A stretch of 64,000 nucleotides of DNA, taken from contig NZ_JANHLK010000003.1 in NCBI RefSeq assembly GCF_028682635.1, positions 186,001 through 250,000 of the forward strand. The letters are read 5' to 3'. This document shows, one piece after another, positions 35,338 through 44,572 of the stretch. Both the position numbers and the translations under genes were made by a program. The notes under the pieces are model-generated. The model saw nothing but the letters and a program-made list of their open reading frames with translations, was not told the DNA's origin and made no database searches. Within the stretch, counting starts at the first letter, position 1; each line of letters begins with the position of its first letter. This DNA comes from Pseudomonas putida (GTDB taxonomy: Bacteria > Pseudomonadota > Gammaproteobacteria > Pseudomonadales > Pseudomonadaceae).

Positions 35338-36543
35338 TCAGGCGGCGTCTTCATGCCAAGGGCCGAACGGATCAGGCAACAAGCCCCAACCCTCTGCGTC
35401 CAGCAGCATTTCCTCATCGTTCAGCAGGCAGTCGTCGAGCTCTGCGTTGAGTAGTACGAAATCGATGTTCTGGCCGATGAACACCAGTTCCTGCCGGCAA
35501 TCGCCGCTGGCAGCTTCCCAGTTCTTCAGGATGGCGGCGCTGCTTTCCGGGTCCTGTGGCCACTGCTCCTTCGGCACGAAACGCCACCAACGCCCGGCAA
35601 AACCATAACGCATCATCCCACCCGCCTGGGACCAGCTGCCGGCCTCCTTGTGTTTGCTTGCCAGCCAGAAGAAGCCCTTGGAGCGCAGTAGCCGGCCATT
35701 GAGCCATGGACCGTTGATGAAATTGAAGAACCGCTGCGGATGGAAGGGACGACGCGAGCGATAGGCAAAGGACGCGATGCCGTATTCGTCGGTTTCAGGC
35801 ACATGTTCGCCGCGCAACTCCTGCAACCAGCCCGGCGCTTGCGCCGCCCTCTCGAAGTTGAAGCAACCGGTATCGAGGATCTTCTCCAGGGGCACTTCGC
35901 CCATGACCATGGGGATGATCTGTGCCTGCGCGTTGAGCCGTTCGAGGATCGCCATCAACTCCTCGCGTTCACGGCGGCTGATCAAGTCGATCTTGCTGAT
36001 CAGGATGACGTCGGCGAACTCGACCTGCTCGATCAACAGATCGGTGATCGCGCGCTCATCCCCCTCGCCCAGTGTCTCGCCACGGGAAGCCAGGCTTTCG
36101 GCGGCCTGGAAGTCGAGCAGGAAATTCATGCCATCGACCACGGTGACCATGGTGTCGAGCCGGGCGATGTCGGAGAGGCTCTGGCCGTTTTCGTCACGGA
36201 AAGTGAAGGTCTCCGCCACGGGCAGCGGTTCTGAAATGCCGGTGGATTCGATCAACAGGTAATCGAAACGACCGTCTCGGGCGAGTGCGCCAACCTCCTC
36301 CAGCAAGTCTTCGCGCAACGTGCAACAGATGCAGCCGTTGCTCATTTCCACGAGCTTCTCTTCTGCACGATTGAGACTGACATCGCGCTGGACCTCGCTA
36401 CCGTCTATGTTGATTTCACTCATGTCGTTGACGATAACGGCGACTCTCAGGTCATCTCTATTACGTAATATGTAATTAAGAAGTGTACTTTTTCCAGCAC
36501 CTAAAAAGCCCGACAGGACTGTCACGGGAAGGCGATTGGGCAT
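35338..36543 (-). CDS. zigA: Zinc-responsive COG0523 GTPase ZigA
   Basis: 401 residues. Walker [10 protein letters not shown] (12-20), CxCC motif CICC (71-74), [13 protein letters not shown] and the SKIDL base-recognition motif are present. A long CobW_C domain (about 240-390) follows. Zur-repressed members of this subfamily are proposed to move zinc to essential enzymes during starvation. It is divergent from folE2 with a near-perfect Zur palindrome between the two starts, which strongly supports this assignment. Confidence 0.93.
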   Translation of the reverse strand: MPNRLPVTVLSGFLGAGKSTLLNYILRNRDDLRVAVIVNDMSEINIDGSEVQRDVSLNRAEEKLVEMSNGCICCTLREDLLEEVGALARDGRFDYLLIESTGISEPLPVAETFTFRDENGQSLSDIARLDTMVTVVDGMNFLLDFQAAESLASRGETLGEGDERAITDLLIEQVEFADVILISKIDLISRREREELMAILERLNAQAQIIPMVMGEVPLEKILDTGCFNFERAAQAPGWLQELRGEHVPETDEYGIASFAYRSRRPFHPQRFFNFINGPWLNGRLLRSKGFFWLASKHKEAGSWSQAGGMMRYGFAGRWWRFVPKEQWPQDPESSAAILKNWEAASGDCRQELVFIGQNIDFVLLNAELDDCLLNDEEMLLDAEGWGLLPDPFGPWHEDAA

Positions 36544-36589
36544 CAGGTGTTCCTCACAGGGCCATTCATAAAAAATCTATCGCTGCTCG

Positions 36590-36608
36590 AATGTTATCAT
36601 ATAACATT
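36590..36608. promoter_or_regulatory. Zur box between zigA and folE2
   Basis: AATGTTATCATATAACATT is a 19-base palindrome with only the centre unmatched, and fits the gammaproteobacterial Zur operator (TGTTAT-N-ATAACA type). It lies 47 bases from the zigA start and 31 bases from the folE2 start, so one Zur dimer pair could repress both directions when zinc is sufficient. Confidence 0.88.
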
Positions 36609-36638
36609 ACATTAACACTTCAACGATGGATCGACCCC

Positions 36639-37535
36639 ATGAACGCGCTGACTCTGCCGGACATTGCCGCGCAGGCCTCACGCCAAGCCCTGCCACTGGA
36701 GTGGGTGGGCATGTGTGGCATTGCACTTCCTGTTTTACTCGATGGCAAACTATTGTCTGCAACGGCTGATGCTGGAGTGAGCCTCGATAATGGCGAGGCT
36801 CGGGGTATTCACATGTCGCGGCTGTACCTGGCGCTGGAAATGCTTGAGCACGAAACGCTCTCGCCGGATCTGCTGCGGCGAGTTTTGCGCAGCTTCCTGA
36901 ACAGTCACGAAGGTCTGTCCAACAGCGCTTACCTGAACATTCACACCGATCTGCTGTTGAAAAGACCGGCACTCATCAGTCCATTGGCTGGCTGGAAAAG
37001 CTATCCCGTGAGCATAGAAGCACGTTTGAAAAACGCGATGTTCCACGTGGAACTAAAAATAGCCCTGCCTTATTCCTCAACATGCCCTTGTTCAGCCGCG
37101 CTATCCCGACAACTGATTCAACAGCAATTCGTCGATGACTTTGCTGGTCGGGCTTTGCATCGCACCGAGGTACTGGCTTGGCTCGGCTCCGCCGAAGGCA
37201 TCGTCGCGACACCCCACAGCCAACGCAGCACGGCGCAATTGAGTCTGCGTCTGAACGAGTATCTGGATGAGCTGCCACTGATCGCAGTCATCAACGACGC
37301 CGAAGCAGCCCTCGGCACCGCCGTGCAAACCGCCGTCAAACGCGCTGATGAACAGGCATTCGCCTTGGCAAACGGACAGAACCTGATGTTCTGCGAAGAT
37401 GCCGCTCGGCGCTTGAACCTGGCCCTGAAACGCTCACCCGGCATCCGCGGCTTCCAGATACGGGTCATCCACGCTGAAAGTCTGCATGCCCACGATGCCG
37501 TCGCCGAAAGCCGCTGGAACTGGGAGGCCGCCTGA
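36639..37535 (+). CDS. folE2: GTP cyclohydrolase FolE2 (type IB)
   Basis: 298 residues from the ATG at 36639, with GGA eight bases upstream; longer in-frame starts run across the Zur box. FolE2 makes dihydroneopterin triphosphate from GTP for folate synthesis and, unlike FolE, can use Mn2+ or other metals rather than zinc. Conserved features are GIHMSR (57-62), STCPCS with C149/C151, TPHSQRS and EDAARRL near the end. It is the zinc-sparing substitute expected in a Zur regulon. Small unassigned reading frame and the ThrRS-like gene follow on the same strand. Confidence 0.95.
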   Translation: MNALTLPDIAAQASRQALPLEWVGMCGIALPVLLDGKLLSATADAGVSLDNGEARGIHMSRLYLALEMLEHETLSPDLLRRVLRSFLNSHEGLSNSAYLNIHTDLLLKRPALISPLAGWKSYPVSIEARLKNAMFHVELKIALPYSSTCPCSAALSRQLIQQQFVDDFAGRALHRTEVLAWLGSAEGIVATPHSQRSTAQLSLRLNEYLDELPLIAVINDAEAALGTAVQTAVKRADEQAFALANGQNLMFCEDAARRLNLALKRSPGIRGFQIRVIHAESLHAHDAVAESRWNWEAA

Positions 37536-37568
37536 TGCGTTCAGGGGCGTTTCTTTAAGGTATTTACC

Positions 37569-37682
37569 GTGAACGTGGTGTATACCCATATCGGTCTGGT
37601 ACGCGACTACAAGGGCCCTGCAGCACGAGTTTCGAATGGACACGACAAACGTCTAGATGACAGCGACCGGGGATGGATCTAA
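37569..37682 (+). CDS. Possible 37-residue ORF between folE2 and the ThrRS-like gene
   Basis: Starts at GTG with AAGG eight bases upstream and ends at TAA. The product would begin MNVVYTHIGLVRDYKG and is hydrophilic, with no recognisable domain. It could be a leader peptide, a remnant of a lost gene, or chance. It lies in the 193-base gap ahead of the ThrRS-like gene. Confidence 0.3.
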   Translation: MNVVYTHIGLVRDYKGPAARVSNGHDKRLDDSDRGWI

Positions 37683-37728
37683 GGTTTATCCGCTACGCAT
37701 GTGATCGAAGCATTCGAGAACAACAATC

Positions 37729-38628
37729 ATGATCCAGATCACCTTGCCCGATGGTTCAATGCGTGAATACGATCAACCGCTGTCCGTGCATGAGGTTGCC
37801 GCAAGTATTGGCCCCGGGCTGGCCAACGCTGCGGTAGCGGGCCGGGTGGACGGACTGTTGGTGGACTGTGAATTCATGATCCGGGCCAGTGCCCGGGTCA
37901 GCATCGTGACGCCGCAGGAACCCGATGGACTGGAGATCCTCCGGCGCTCCTGTTCGCTGATGCTGGCAATGGCGGTCAAGCAACTGCACGCCCATGCTCA
38001 ATTGCGCACCGGCTCGGCGCTGGGTGACGGGTTCTTTTGCGAGTTCAGTGTCGAGCGCCCAATGATGAGCACTGATCTGCCGCTGATCGAAGCGCGCATG
38101 CAATCATTGGCAGCGACCAACCATTCGATCCGCCGCAGTCAGAGCCACTCCCCGTCTTCCCCCAATCTGTCGCTGTACCGCCTCGGCGACTCCGACTATT
38201 TGACCAGCGGCCCGCATGTCCCGACCACCAGGGTCCTGCAGGCCTTTGCCCTCGATCACATCAACGGCACCTTGCAGCAACGCATCTATGGCACCTGTTG
38301 GTCCAGTCACCAGGAGTTGCAGCATTGGCGCCTGCCGGCCCATGTGGTGGTGGTCAGCATGGATGACCGTCAGACAAGCTATGCCCACGCAGTGACCGAA
38401 CGTTTGCGCCGCAGTGGCGTGCGTGCCCTGGCGGATCTGCGTAACGAAAAGGTGCGCCACAAGATTCGCCATCACAGTCAGACGGTGCCGTACCTGGTGG
38501 TGGTCGGTGAAAAGGAAAGGGCTGGCGGGTATGTCAGCGTGCGCAATCGCAACGGGGAGGATTTTGGCAGGATGAAGGTTGAGGCAGTGTGTGAGTGGCT
38601 GGGTCAGCCGGGAATTGCTGGTGCCTGA
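37729..38628 (+). CDS. Threonyl-tRNA synthetase paralogue without catalytic core
   Basis: 299 residues that align well by eye with both ends of ThrRS. Residues 1-62 are the TGS domain (ITLPDGSMREYD...IGPGLANAAVAGRV). Residues 65-195 correspond to the N2 editing domain, ending QRIYGTCW. Residues 202-293 are the anticodon-binding domain (ADLRNEKVRHKIRHHSQTVPY). The entire class II core of roughly 300 residues, including motifs 1-3 and the zinc ligands, is missing in frame. The editing site is also degraded: the HxxxH pair is L77/M81 and the CxxxH pair is T159/H163. It cannot charge tRNA; binding tRNA-Thr or the thrS leader is plausible. Downstream of folE2 and a Zur box. Confidence 0.88.
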   Translation: MIQITLPDGSMREYDQPLSVHEVAASIGPGLANAAVAGRVDGLLVDCEFMIRASARVSIVTPQEPDGLEILRRSCSLMLAMAVKQLHAHAQLRTGSALGDGFFCEFSVERPMMSTDLPLIEARMQSLAATNHSIRRSQSHSPSSPNLSLYRLGDSDYLTSGPHVPTTRVLQAFALDHINGTLQQRIYGTCWSSHQELQHWRLPAHVVVVSMDDRQTSYAHAVTERLRRSGVRALADLRNEKVRHKIRHHSQTVPYLVVVGEKERAGGYVSVRNRNGEDFGRMKVEAVCEWLGQPGIAGA

Positions 38629-38636
38629 ACGAACGT

Positions 38637-38676
38637 CTTCGCGGGCAAGCCTCGCTCCTACAAGGCCAGGCTTGCC
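38637..38676. repeat. Single REP copy
   Basis: CTTCGCGGGCAAGCCTCGCTCCTACAAGG followed by AGGCTTGCCCG, a solitary REP between convergent genes. Confidence 0.75.
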
Positions 38677-38685
38677 CGATAACGT

Positions 38686-39207
38686 TTAGGCCCGTGGCTT
38701 CACAGTCCCGCAGTCCTGACCCAACCAGACCGCGCGGGTATCGAGGCTACCCTTCTGCTGGATGCCGGTGGCGTTGAACGTACCATTGACCTTGGTGGTG
38801 AACTCGCGATCGCTGAGGAACGTGGCAACACCCGTGCCCTGGGCTTTCGGGCAGCTGAAACGGAACTTCCACTGGTTACCGGTGCGCTCGGTGATTTGCT
38901 GGGTGCAGCCCGATTGCGGGTCGGTCAGGGGAATGTTGTCGCTCTTGACCTGCTCTGGCGTCAGGCACGCCCGAATCCCTTTGCCGCCCATGGTGATGCC
39001 CTGTTTCTCCAGCTGCGCGCGCTGTTCAGGGGTCATCTGGCTTTGAATCTGGCCAAGGATCAGTTGCAAATCCGGCAGGTTCTGGTCATCGACTTTCATG
39101 TTGCTCGAGGTCAATTCCCACAAACCTGGCTGCAGCATCTGCGCCAGAGCCGCCACAGGAAGTACCAAACCAAATGCCATGGCCAAACCCAGCAGACGAA
39201 CGTTCAT
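38686..39207 (-). CDS. DUF3617 domain-containing periplasmic protein
   Basis: 173 residues with a signal peptide (cleavage near AALAQ, about residue 23). The DUF3617 pattern is QPGLWELTSSNM, a central helix EQRAQLEKQGI, the conserved ACLTPEQVKSDNIP cysteine segment, and a C-terminal RFSCPKAQGTGVATF beta region. Two to four cysteines suggest disulfides. Family role unknown. AGGAG lies seven bases before the ATG; divergent from cardiolipin synthase. Confidence 0.9.
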   Translation of the reverse strand: MNVRLLGLAMAFGLVLPVAALAQMLQPGLWELTSSNMKVDDQNLPDLQLILGQIQSQMTPEQRAQLEKQGITMGGKGIRACLTPEQVKSDNIPLTDPQSGCTQQITERTGNQWKFRFSCPKAQGTGVATFLSDREFTTKVNGTFNATGIQQKGSLDTRAVWLGQDCGTVKPRA

Positions 39208-39339
39208 CGAGTAACTCCTGATCAGTAGTGGCCGTTAGACGTCGCCGGCGGGCTTCGGTTCATGGGCCAATTAAATAGCGACATTCTGCACGGAACATGG
39301 TCTGTTAAGCATTGAATCTTCAGGAGCAAGGCTGCCCCC

Positions 39340-40779
39340 ATGGATTATTTTGGACCGCATGTTTTTGGCTACGTCATCGCCCTGTTGCACTCATTGGGCT
39401 TGATTGCGGCAATCCACGCCGTATTGACCGTCCGCACCGCCCAAGGCTCGATTGCCTGGGCTTTGTCATTGTTGTTCATGCCCTACCTGACACTCATCCC
39501 CTATCTGGTATTCGGCCGCAGCTCCTTCGACGCTTATATCAAGGCACGGCGCCAAGCCAACGAGGAGATGCGCAAGGCTGTCTCTGAACTCAACTGGCGG
39601 CCATGGGTGGAGGAAGCCCTCACCGCCCGCGCTTCCAGCGCCTACGCATCGCTAAGGGCGATGCCGAAGCTGGGACGCATGCCCTGCCTGGCAAACAATG
39701 AAGTGCACTTGCTGATCAATGGCCAGGCGACCTTCGAGGCGATTTTCCACGCCATCAGCCAGGCCAGAGAAGCTGTGTTGGTCCAGTTCTTCATCATCCA
39801 CGATGACCGCCTGGGCCGACGCCTGCGCGACCTGCTGCTGCAAAAAGCCAGCGAAGGCGTGTCGATTTACCTGCTCTACGACCGTATCGGCAGCCACTCC
39901 CTGCCCCATGGTTATGTCCAGTCGCTGCGCGATGGCGGCGTTGCGGTCAAAGCCTTCGCCACCCGCAGCGGCTGGCTCAATCGCTTCCAGGTCAACTTTC
40001 GCAACCACCGCAAGATCGTGGTCGTCGACGGCATTCTTGGCTTTGTCGGTGGCCACAACGTAGGCGACGAATACATGGGCGAGAAACCACCCCTGGCACC
40101 GTGGCGCGATACCCATGTGCAGGTACGGGGGCCGGTGGTGGCCTGCATGCAGGAGTCCTTCGCCGAAGACTGGTTCTGGGCGGCCCGGGAATTACCACAG
40201 CTGATTCTCCCGGAGGTGTATCCGGACGACGGAGTGCTTTGCCAAATGCTCGCCAGCGGCCCGGCGGACGCCTACGAAACCTGCTCGCTGTTCTTCGTCG
40301 AAGCGATCCATGCAGCGACCGAACGCGTGTGGATCACCAGCCCTTATTTCATCCCCGACGAAGCGGTCCTCGCGGCGTTGCGCCTGGCGGTCTTGCGCGG
40401 CGTCGATGTGCGGCTCCTGCTGCCGTCGCGGCCCGACCACCGCATCGTCTACGCCGCTTCCAGCCTCTATGCCTTCGAAGCCGTGCGCGCGGGTGTGCGG
40501 GTGTTCCGCTACGAACCCGGGTTCCTGCATCAGAAAGTGGTGCTGATCGACAGTGAAATCAGCGCCATTGGCAGCGCCAACATGGACAACCGTTCGTTTC
40601 GCTTGAATTTCGAAGTGATGCTGCTGACGGTCGACAGGGCGTTTGCCGCACAGGTGGAGCAGATGCTCAATGACGACTTCGACCTGGCACACGAAATCGC
40701 CAAGGATGAAGGCCGGGAGACCCGCCGCTTGCAGCAGGTCGGCATGCGGGTCGCCCGGCTTATTTCACCCATCCTCTAG
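39340..40779 (+). CDS. cls: Cardiolipin synthase (ClsA-like)
   Basis: 479 residues. Two N-terminal membrane helices (about 5-30 and 40-60) anchor a phospholipase D-type enzyme that condenses two phosphatidylglycerols into cardiolipin. Both HKD motifs are intact: [10 protein letters not shown] with GGHNVGDEY, and [29 protein letters not shown] is also conserved between the anchor and the first catalytic domain. Its stop codon overlaps the stop of the convergent cfa gene. Confidence 0.95.
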   Translation: MDYFGPHVFGYVIALLHSLGLIAAIHAVLTVRTAQGSIAWALSLLFMPYLTLIPYLVFGRSSFDAYIKARRQANEEMRKAVSELNWRPWVEEALTARASSAYASLRAMPKLGRMPCLANNEVHLLINGQATFEAIFHAISQAREAVLVQFFIIHDDRLGRRLRDLLLQKASEGVSIYLLYDRIGSHSLPHGYVQSLRDGGVAVKAFATRSGWLNRFQVNFRNHRKIVVVDGILGFVGGHNVGDEYMGEKPPLAPWRDTHVQVRGPVVACMQESFAEDWFWAARELPQLILPEVYPDDGVLCQMLASGPADAYETCSLFFVEAIHAATERVWITSPYFIPDEAVLAALRLAVLRGVDVRLLLPSRPDHRIVYAASSLYAFEAVRAGVRVFRYEPGFLHQKVVLIDSEISAIGSANMDNRSFRLNFEVMLLTVDRAFAAQVEQMLNDDFDLAHEIAKDEGRETRRLQQVGMRVARLISPIL

Positions 40780-41960
40780 GGATTGTAGATATCGTCTCGC
40801 GTCCACGGCAGCTCATGGCTGCCATCGGCGTGGGCCTTCACCGCGAGAATCTGGTGCAGGTTGATCCAGCCACGGGCGAAGGCGTAGGCACAGCCGGCCA
40901 GGTACAGGCGCCAGATACGCAAGGCTTGATCAGGCACCAGTTTCGAAGCGGCCTCAAGGTTGTCTTCCAGGTGTTCGCTCCAGTGATCCAGGGTCCGCGC
41001 GTAATGCAGGCGCAAACTCTCGACGTCGACGATTTCCAGCCCTGCTTCACTGATCTCGGCAGAGATCATCGACAGGTGCGGCAGCTCGCCGTTGGGGAAC
41101 ACGTATTTCTCGATGAACTCACCCGCACCGCGCCCAACGGGACGCCCATCGGTGTGCTTGGCGGTGATCCCGTGGTTCATCACCAGGCCGCCCTCTTTCA
41201 CCGCGCCGAACAGGGTTTTGCAGTACTCGGCCAAGTTCGCATGACCGACGTGTTCGAACATGCCGACGCTGACCACCTTGTCGAAGCGCCCGTCCTGAGG
41301 CAGGTCGCGGTAGTCGAGTAACTGCAGCTCGACCAGGTCCTCCAGGCCTTCCTCTTTAACACGCTCACGTGCCAGGTCCAGTTGCGCTTTACTGAGGGTA
41401 ATCCCGAAAACTTTCGCACCGAATTCACGAGCCGCATACCGCGCCAACCCGCCCCACCCGCAACCGACATCCAGCAAATACTCGCCAGGTTGCAGCCGCA
41501 ACTTGCGACACAGGTGGCGGAATTTTGCTTGCTGGGCTTGCTCAAGGGTTTCGCTGCCGGTCTCGAAATAGGCGCAGGAATAGGCCATGTCGCTGTCGAG
41601 CCACAGCTGATAAAACGCGTTGGACAGGTCGTAGTGGTAGGAAATCGCCTTGGCATCCGTCTCCTTGTCGTGGGCGGTGCGCACAGGCTGGCTGTCGAGA
41701 TCACCGAGCAATGCATGACTCCACTCATCACAGACGCGGATCACGTCACTGATGGAACCTTCCAGCTCGAGTTTGCCCTCGACGAACGCCGCCCCGAGCG
41801 CGTCCAGGCTAGGGTGGGTGAACTGGGACACCATTTGTGGGTCCTTGACCACAATTGTGACACTGGGCGTCGGCCCCAGATTGAATTCGTGGCCGTCCCA
41901 GAGTCGCAGGCGTAACGGTAACTGCAGATTCTGTAAGGCCGGTGGAAGTTGCGCGAGCAT
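40776..41960 (-). CDS. cfa: Cyclopropane-fatty-acyl-phospholipid synthase
   Basis: 394 residues. SAM-dependent enzyme that cyclopropanates unsaturated acyl chains of membrane phospholipids, usually on entry to stationary phase. The SAM motif [16 protein letters not shown], the [12 protein letters not shown] segment, [18 protein letters not shown] and [12 protein letters not shown] are conserved. AAGGGGGA lies before the ATG. No convincing RpoS promoter could be fixed by eye. The last four bases overlap the convergent cls stop, so antisense transcription across both 3' ends is likely. Confidence 0.95.
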   Translation of the reverse strand: MLAQLPPALQNLQLPLRLRLWDGHEFNLGPTPSVTIVVKDPQMVSQFTHPSLDALGAAFVEGKLELEGSISDVIRVCDEWSHALLGDLDSQPVRTAHDKETDAKAISYHYDLSNAFYQLWLDSDMAYSCAYFETGSETLEQAQQAKFRHLCRKLRLQPGEYLLDVGCGWGGLARYAAREFGAKVFGITLSKAQLDLARERVKEEGLEDLVELQLLDYRDLPQDGRFDKVVSVGMFEHVGHANLAEYCKTLFGAVKEGGLVMNHGITAKHTDGRPVGRGAGEFIEKYVFPNGELPHLSMISAEISEAGLEIVDVESLRLHYARTLDHWSEHLEDNLEAASKLVPDQALRIWRLYLAGCAYAFARGWINLHQILAVKAHADGSHELPWTRDDIYNP

Positions 41961-42130
41961 GGAAAATCCCCCTTGTTTCAGACGTCTGCTGTGAGATTAG
42001 TCCATCCTTGAAAAATAGCTGGCTATCGATTGGATAGCGGTCCCCTATGAGTCCAAGACTGGCCTGAATTCACAGAAATGACCGCTCTCACCTAAAGTGA
42101 CTGCAAATCCGGCGTACAGTTCTGAATTTC

Positions 42131-44041
42131 TCAGAACCCGTCCTTGAGCTTGAGCAAAGGCTCCTGAAAGCGCAGTAAACGCCCGGCATTACCCAACACC
42201 AACAACGTACTGAGGTTATGCAGCAACGCCGCGATCATCGCACCGGCTGCCCCGAGCCAGCCAAACGCCGCGAAAGCCACGATTGCCAAGGTCCAGCCCA
42301 GACCGATGATCACGTTGACTTGCAAGGTCTGACGACACTGACGACTCAAGCGCACGCAGGTGCCGAGGCGACGCAGGTCGCTGCCTATCAACACGATATC
42401 TGCGGAAGCCAGCGCGATGTCTGCCCCGCCCGCGCCCATCGCCACACCAACAACGCCAGCCTTGAGCGCCAGGGAATCGTTGATGCCATCGCCCACCACC
42501 ATGGGACGAAAACCGTTACTGATTTCTTTCAGCACGCGATTCAGTTTGTCCTCGGGCATGGCCTGCGCCTCGACTTCACTGATGCCGACATCCCGGGCGA
42601 GCGCGTGAGCAACGCTGTGCCGGTCGCCGGTGAGTAACAGCTGGCGACCCAAGCCAAGGTCCCTGAGCTCGCCCAAGGCAAACTTCGCTTCGGGTTTGAC
42701 GCTGTCGGCCAACAACAGCCAGGCGAGAAACTCACCGTTGAGCGCCAGCCCGGCAATGGGGCCGTCGTGCCCAGGGACGTCTGAGGTCGTTATACCCAAC
42801 TGGGCGAACAACTCCGGCCGCCCAAGCGCGGCCTCGCCCTGCACCGTCATGGCCACCACCCCCAGCCCCTGACGCTCGTGAATATCCGCCAGCGGCAGAA
42901 AATGCTCTGGTGTCACCAGCCCGGACAGCGCCCGGCTGACCGGGTGACTGCTGGCGGAACCGAGGCTGGCGGCGAGTTTCAGGACGTGGTTGCGATCCGC
43001 CAACGGGCTGTCGATGGATTGCAGGCGCAAGGTGCCAAAGGTCAGTGTTCCGGTCTTGTCGACCACCAGCGATGTCAGATCTGCCAGCTCCTCGAGAAAC
43101 GCCGAGCTGCGAATCAGAATGCCGTGTCGCGCTGCCACCGCTACCCCGGCAATGGCCGTTGCGGGTGCCGACAACACCAACGCACAAGGACAGGCAGCCA
43201 CCAACACTGCGAGCATGGCCTGGGCATCGTTGGTGATGAACCAGGTAACAGCGGCCAACAGCAACACCAGCACCAGATAGCTGCCAGCGTAACGCTCCAG
43301 CAACCGGGTGATCGGCGGCTTTGATCGCTCGGCGTTCTGCATCAGCGCGATCACTTTGCCGAGGGTCGATTCGTCGCCGGTTCGAGTCACTTCAATGCGC
43401 AGCAGGCCGTCGAGATTGATCGCCCCACCAAATACGGCCATGCCGATGCCCGCCTCCATCGGCACTGACTCGCCGGTAATGGATGCGGTGTCCAGGCTCG
43501 CCTGGCCGGACAACACCCGGCCATCCGCCGGTACCCGATCACCCGCTCGGACTTCCACCCGATCGCCCGCCCTCAGCGTAGCGTTGTCGACCTCGACGAC
43601 GGAGCCGTCAGCCTGAACCTTGCGCGCGTGGCTGCGTGTCAGTTTGCCGAGGGCATGAATGGCTTCCTGGGAACCGATCACGCTGCGCTCTTCCAGCACA
43701 TGGCCGAAGATCATGATGATCGGCAGCAATGCTGCAGTCAGCAAATCGCCTGTCGCCCACGCGCCGAGCATGGCCAAGGCGATCAATTGATCGGTGATGC
43801 CGTGCAGACTCGGATACCGCAAGCTGTACCAGGCCGAACGCATCACGGGCACGGCCACCAGCACGGAAGCAAAACCCAGCAGCAATTGACTGACCCCGGT
43901 CTGTTCCGGCGACAGCCAGCGCCATACGAGGCCCAGCGTGAGCAAGCCGAGTGCGAGCATGGCCAGGGTCAGTTGGCGCGCGGCGCTACGTTGTTCTGCA
44001 GAGGACAACAGGCTCGGTGCAGCGGCGGATTGAGCGGTCAT
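42131..44041 (-). CDS. Heavy-metal translocating P-type ATPase (P1B)
   Basis: 636 residues. TGES (189-192, actuator), CPC in the metal-path helix (284-286), phosphorylation motif DKTGTLT (328-334), the HP locus in SSHPVS (366-367) and GDGIND (517-522) are all intact. There is no N-terminal HMA or His-rich metal-binding domain. The last helix region is ALLHNLSTLLVLGNAGRLL. Metal specificity cannot be assigned with confidence; zinc-, cadmium- or cobalt-type transport is possible. Its ATG overlaps the preceding broken SPFH gene by four bases (ATGA), making it the last gene of the SPFH operon. A histidine-rich SPFH partner upstream could supply the missing metal-binding module. Confidence 0.93.
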   Translation of the reverse strand: MTAQSAAAPSLLSSAEQRSAARQLTLAMLALGLLTLGLVWRWLSPEQTGVSQLLLGFASVLVAVPVMRSAWYSLRYPSLHGITDQLIALAMLGAWATGDLLTAALLPIIMIFGHVLEERSVIGSQEAIHALGKLTRSHARKVQADGSVVEVDNATLRAGDRVEVRAGDRVPADGRVLSGQASLDTASITGESVPMEAGIGMAVFGGAINLDGLLRIEVTRTGDESTLGKVIALMQNAERSKPPITRLLERYAGSYLVLVLLLAAVTWFITNDAQAMLAVLVAACPCALVLSAPATAIAGVAVAARHGILIRSSAFLEELADLTSLVVDKTGTLTFGTLRLQSIDSPLADRNHVLKLAASLGSASSHPVSRALSGLVTPEHFLPLADIHERQGLGVVAMTVQGEAALGRPELFAQLGITTSDVPGHDGPIAGLALNGEFLAWLLLADSVKPEAKFALGELRDLGLGRQLLLTGDRHSVAHALARDVGISEVEAQAMPEDKLNRVLKEISNGFRPMVVGDGINDSLALKAGVVGVAMGAGGADIALASADIVLIGSDLRRLGTCVRLSRQCRQTLQVNVIIGLGWTLAIVAFAAFGWLGAAGAMIAALLHNLSTLLVLGNAGRLLRFQEPLLKLKDGF

Positions 44042-44572
44042 TGTGCAGCTCCCTGGATGATCAGGCGGGAATCGTCTTTCGGATCAACCGTGGTGACTGA
44101 GCCGGCCTGACCGAGAATTTTCGGCATCCGCTCGCGGTAGATTCGCAGCAACATTTGCGGGTCCACACCCGTTTGTTGCGTGCTGGCCAGACTCGTCACC
44201 GTGGCGGTATCGGCAGACGCTTTCGCCAGCCGTTCACTCGCCTGGGCGTGGGCGACTTGCAGTGTGCGATCGGCTTGTTCGTTGGCGGCCTGGATCAGCT
44301 TCTCGGCTTCAGTGCGCGCGTTGGCCACGGCACAAAACCACCTGTTCAAACGGTTGCGGCCAAGCCAAAAGCAAACCGGCATTCTGGATGCGATCCAGCG
44401 CGCCGAAGTGCAAAACCACCGCGCGATTCTGTGGATCAATCTGCCGCACATTGGAAAACGCCCACACCAAAGCGGCCAACACCGTTACCGCATACAGGGC
44501 GAGAAACGCCAAGCGTCCGGCCTGAATCCACGGGCTGCTCACCTCAATTGTTCCACGTGGAACCAAATTCAT
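44038..44572 (-). pseudogene. HflK/HflC-like SPFH protein, internal deletion plus frameshift
   Basis: The 5' part (from the ATG at 44572) encodes an N-terminal membrane anchor and the first beta strands of a Band-7 domain, through LLLAWPQPFEQVV, then meets a stop after 87 codons. From about 44330 a different frame encodes a typical SPFH C-terminus (VANARTEAEKLIQAANEQAD...RIYRERMPKILGQAGSV) down to 44038. The middle of the SPFH domain is absent and the two ends are out of frame. The total is 535 bases, about half of a normal gene. A deletion with its junction near 44328-44340 explains this. Start and end still overlap the neighbouring genes by ATGA. Confidence 0.85.

Noticed and set aside
37729..38628. 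Annotation as functional ThrRS or as a Thr-tRNA editing protein
   Set aside because: The class II core is absent and three of four editing-site ligands are replaced, so neither charging nor canonical editing is credible.
42131..44041. Calling the P-type ATPase a copper or zinc exporter
   Set aside because: CPC is shared by several P1B groups, there is no HMA domain, and the last-helix motif does not decide specificity by eye.
44309..44451. Programmed frameshift joining the two SPFH fragments
   Set aside because: Shifting frames at the junction would still leave the central SPFH domain missing, so a deletion is the simpler explanation.
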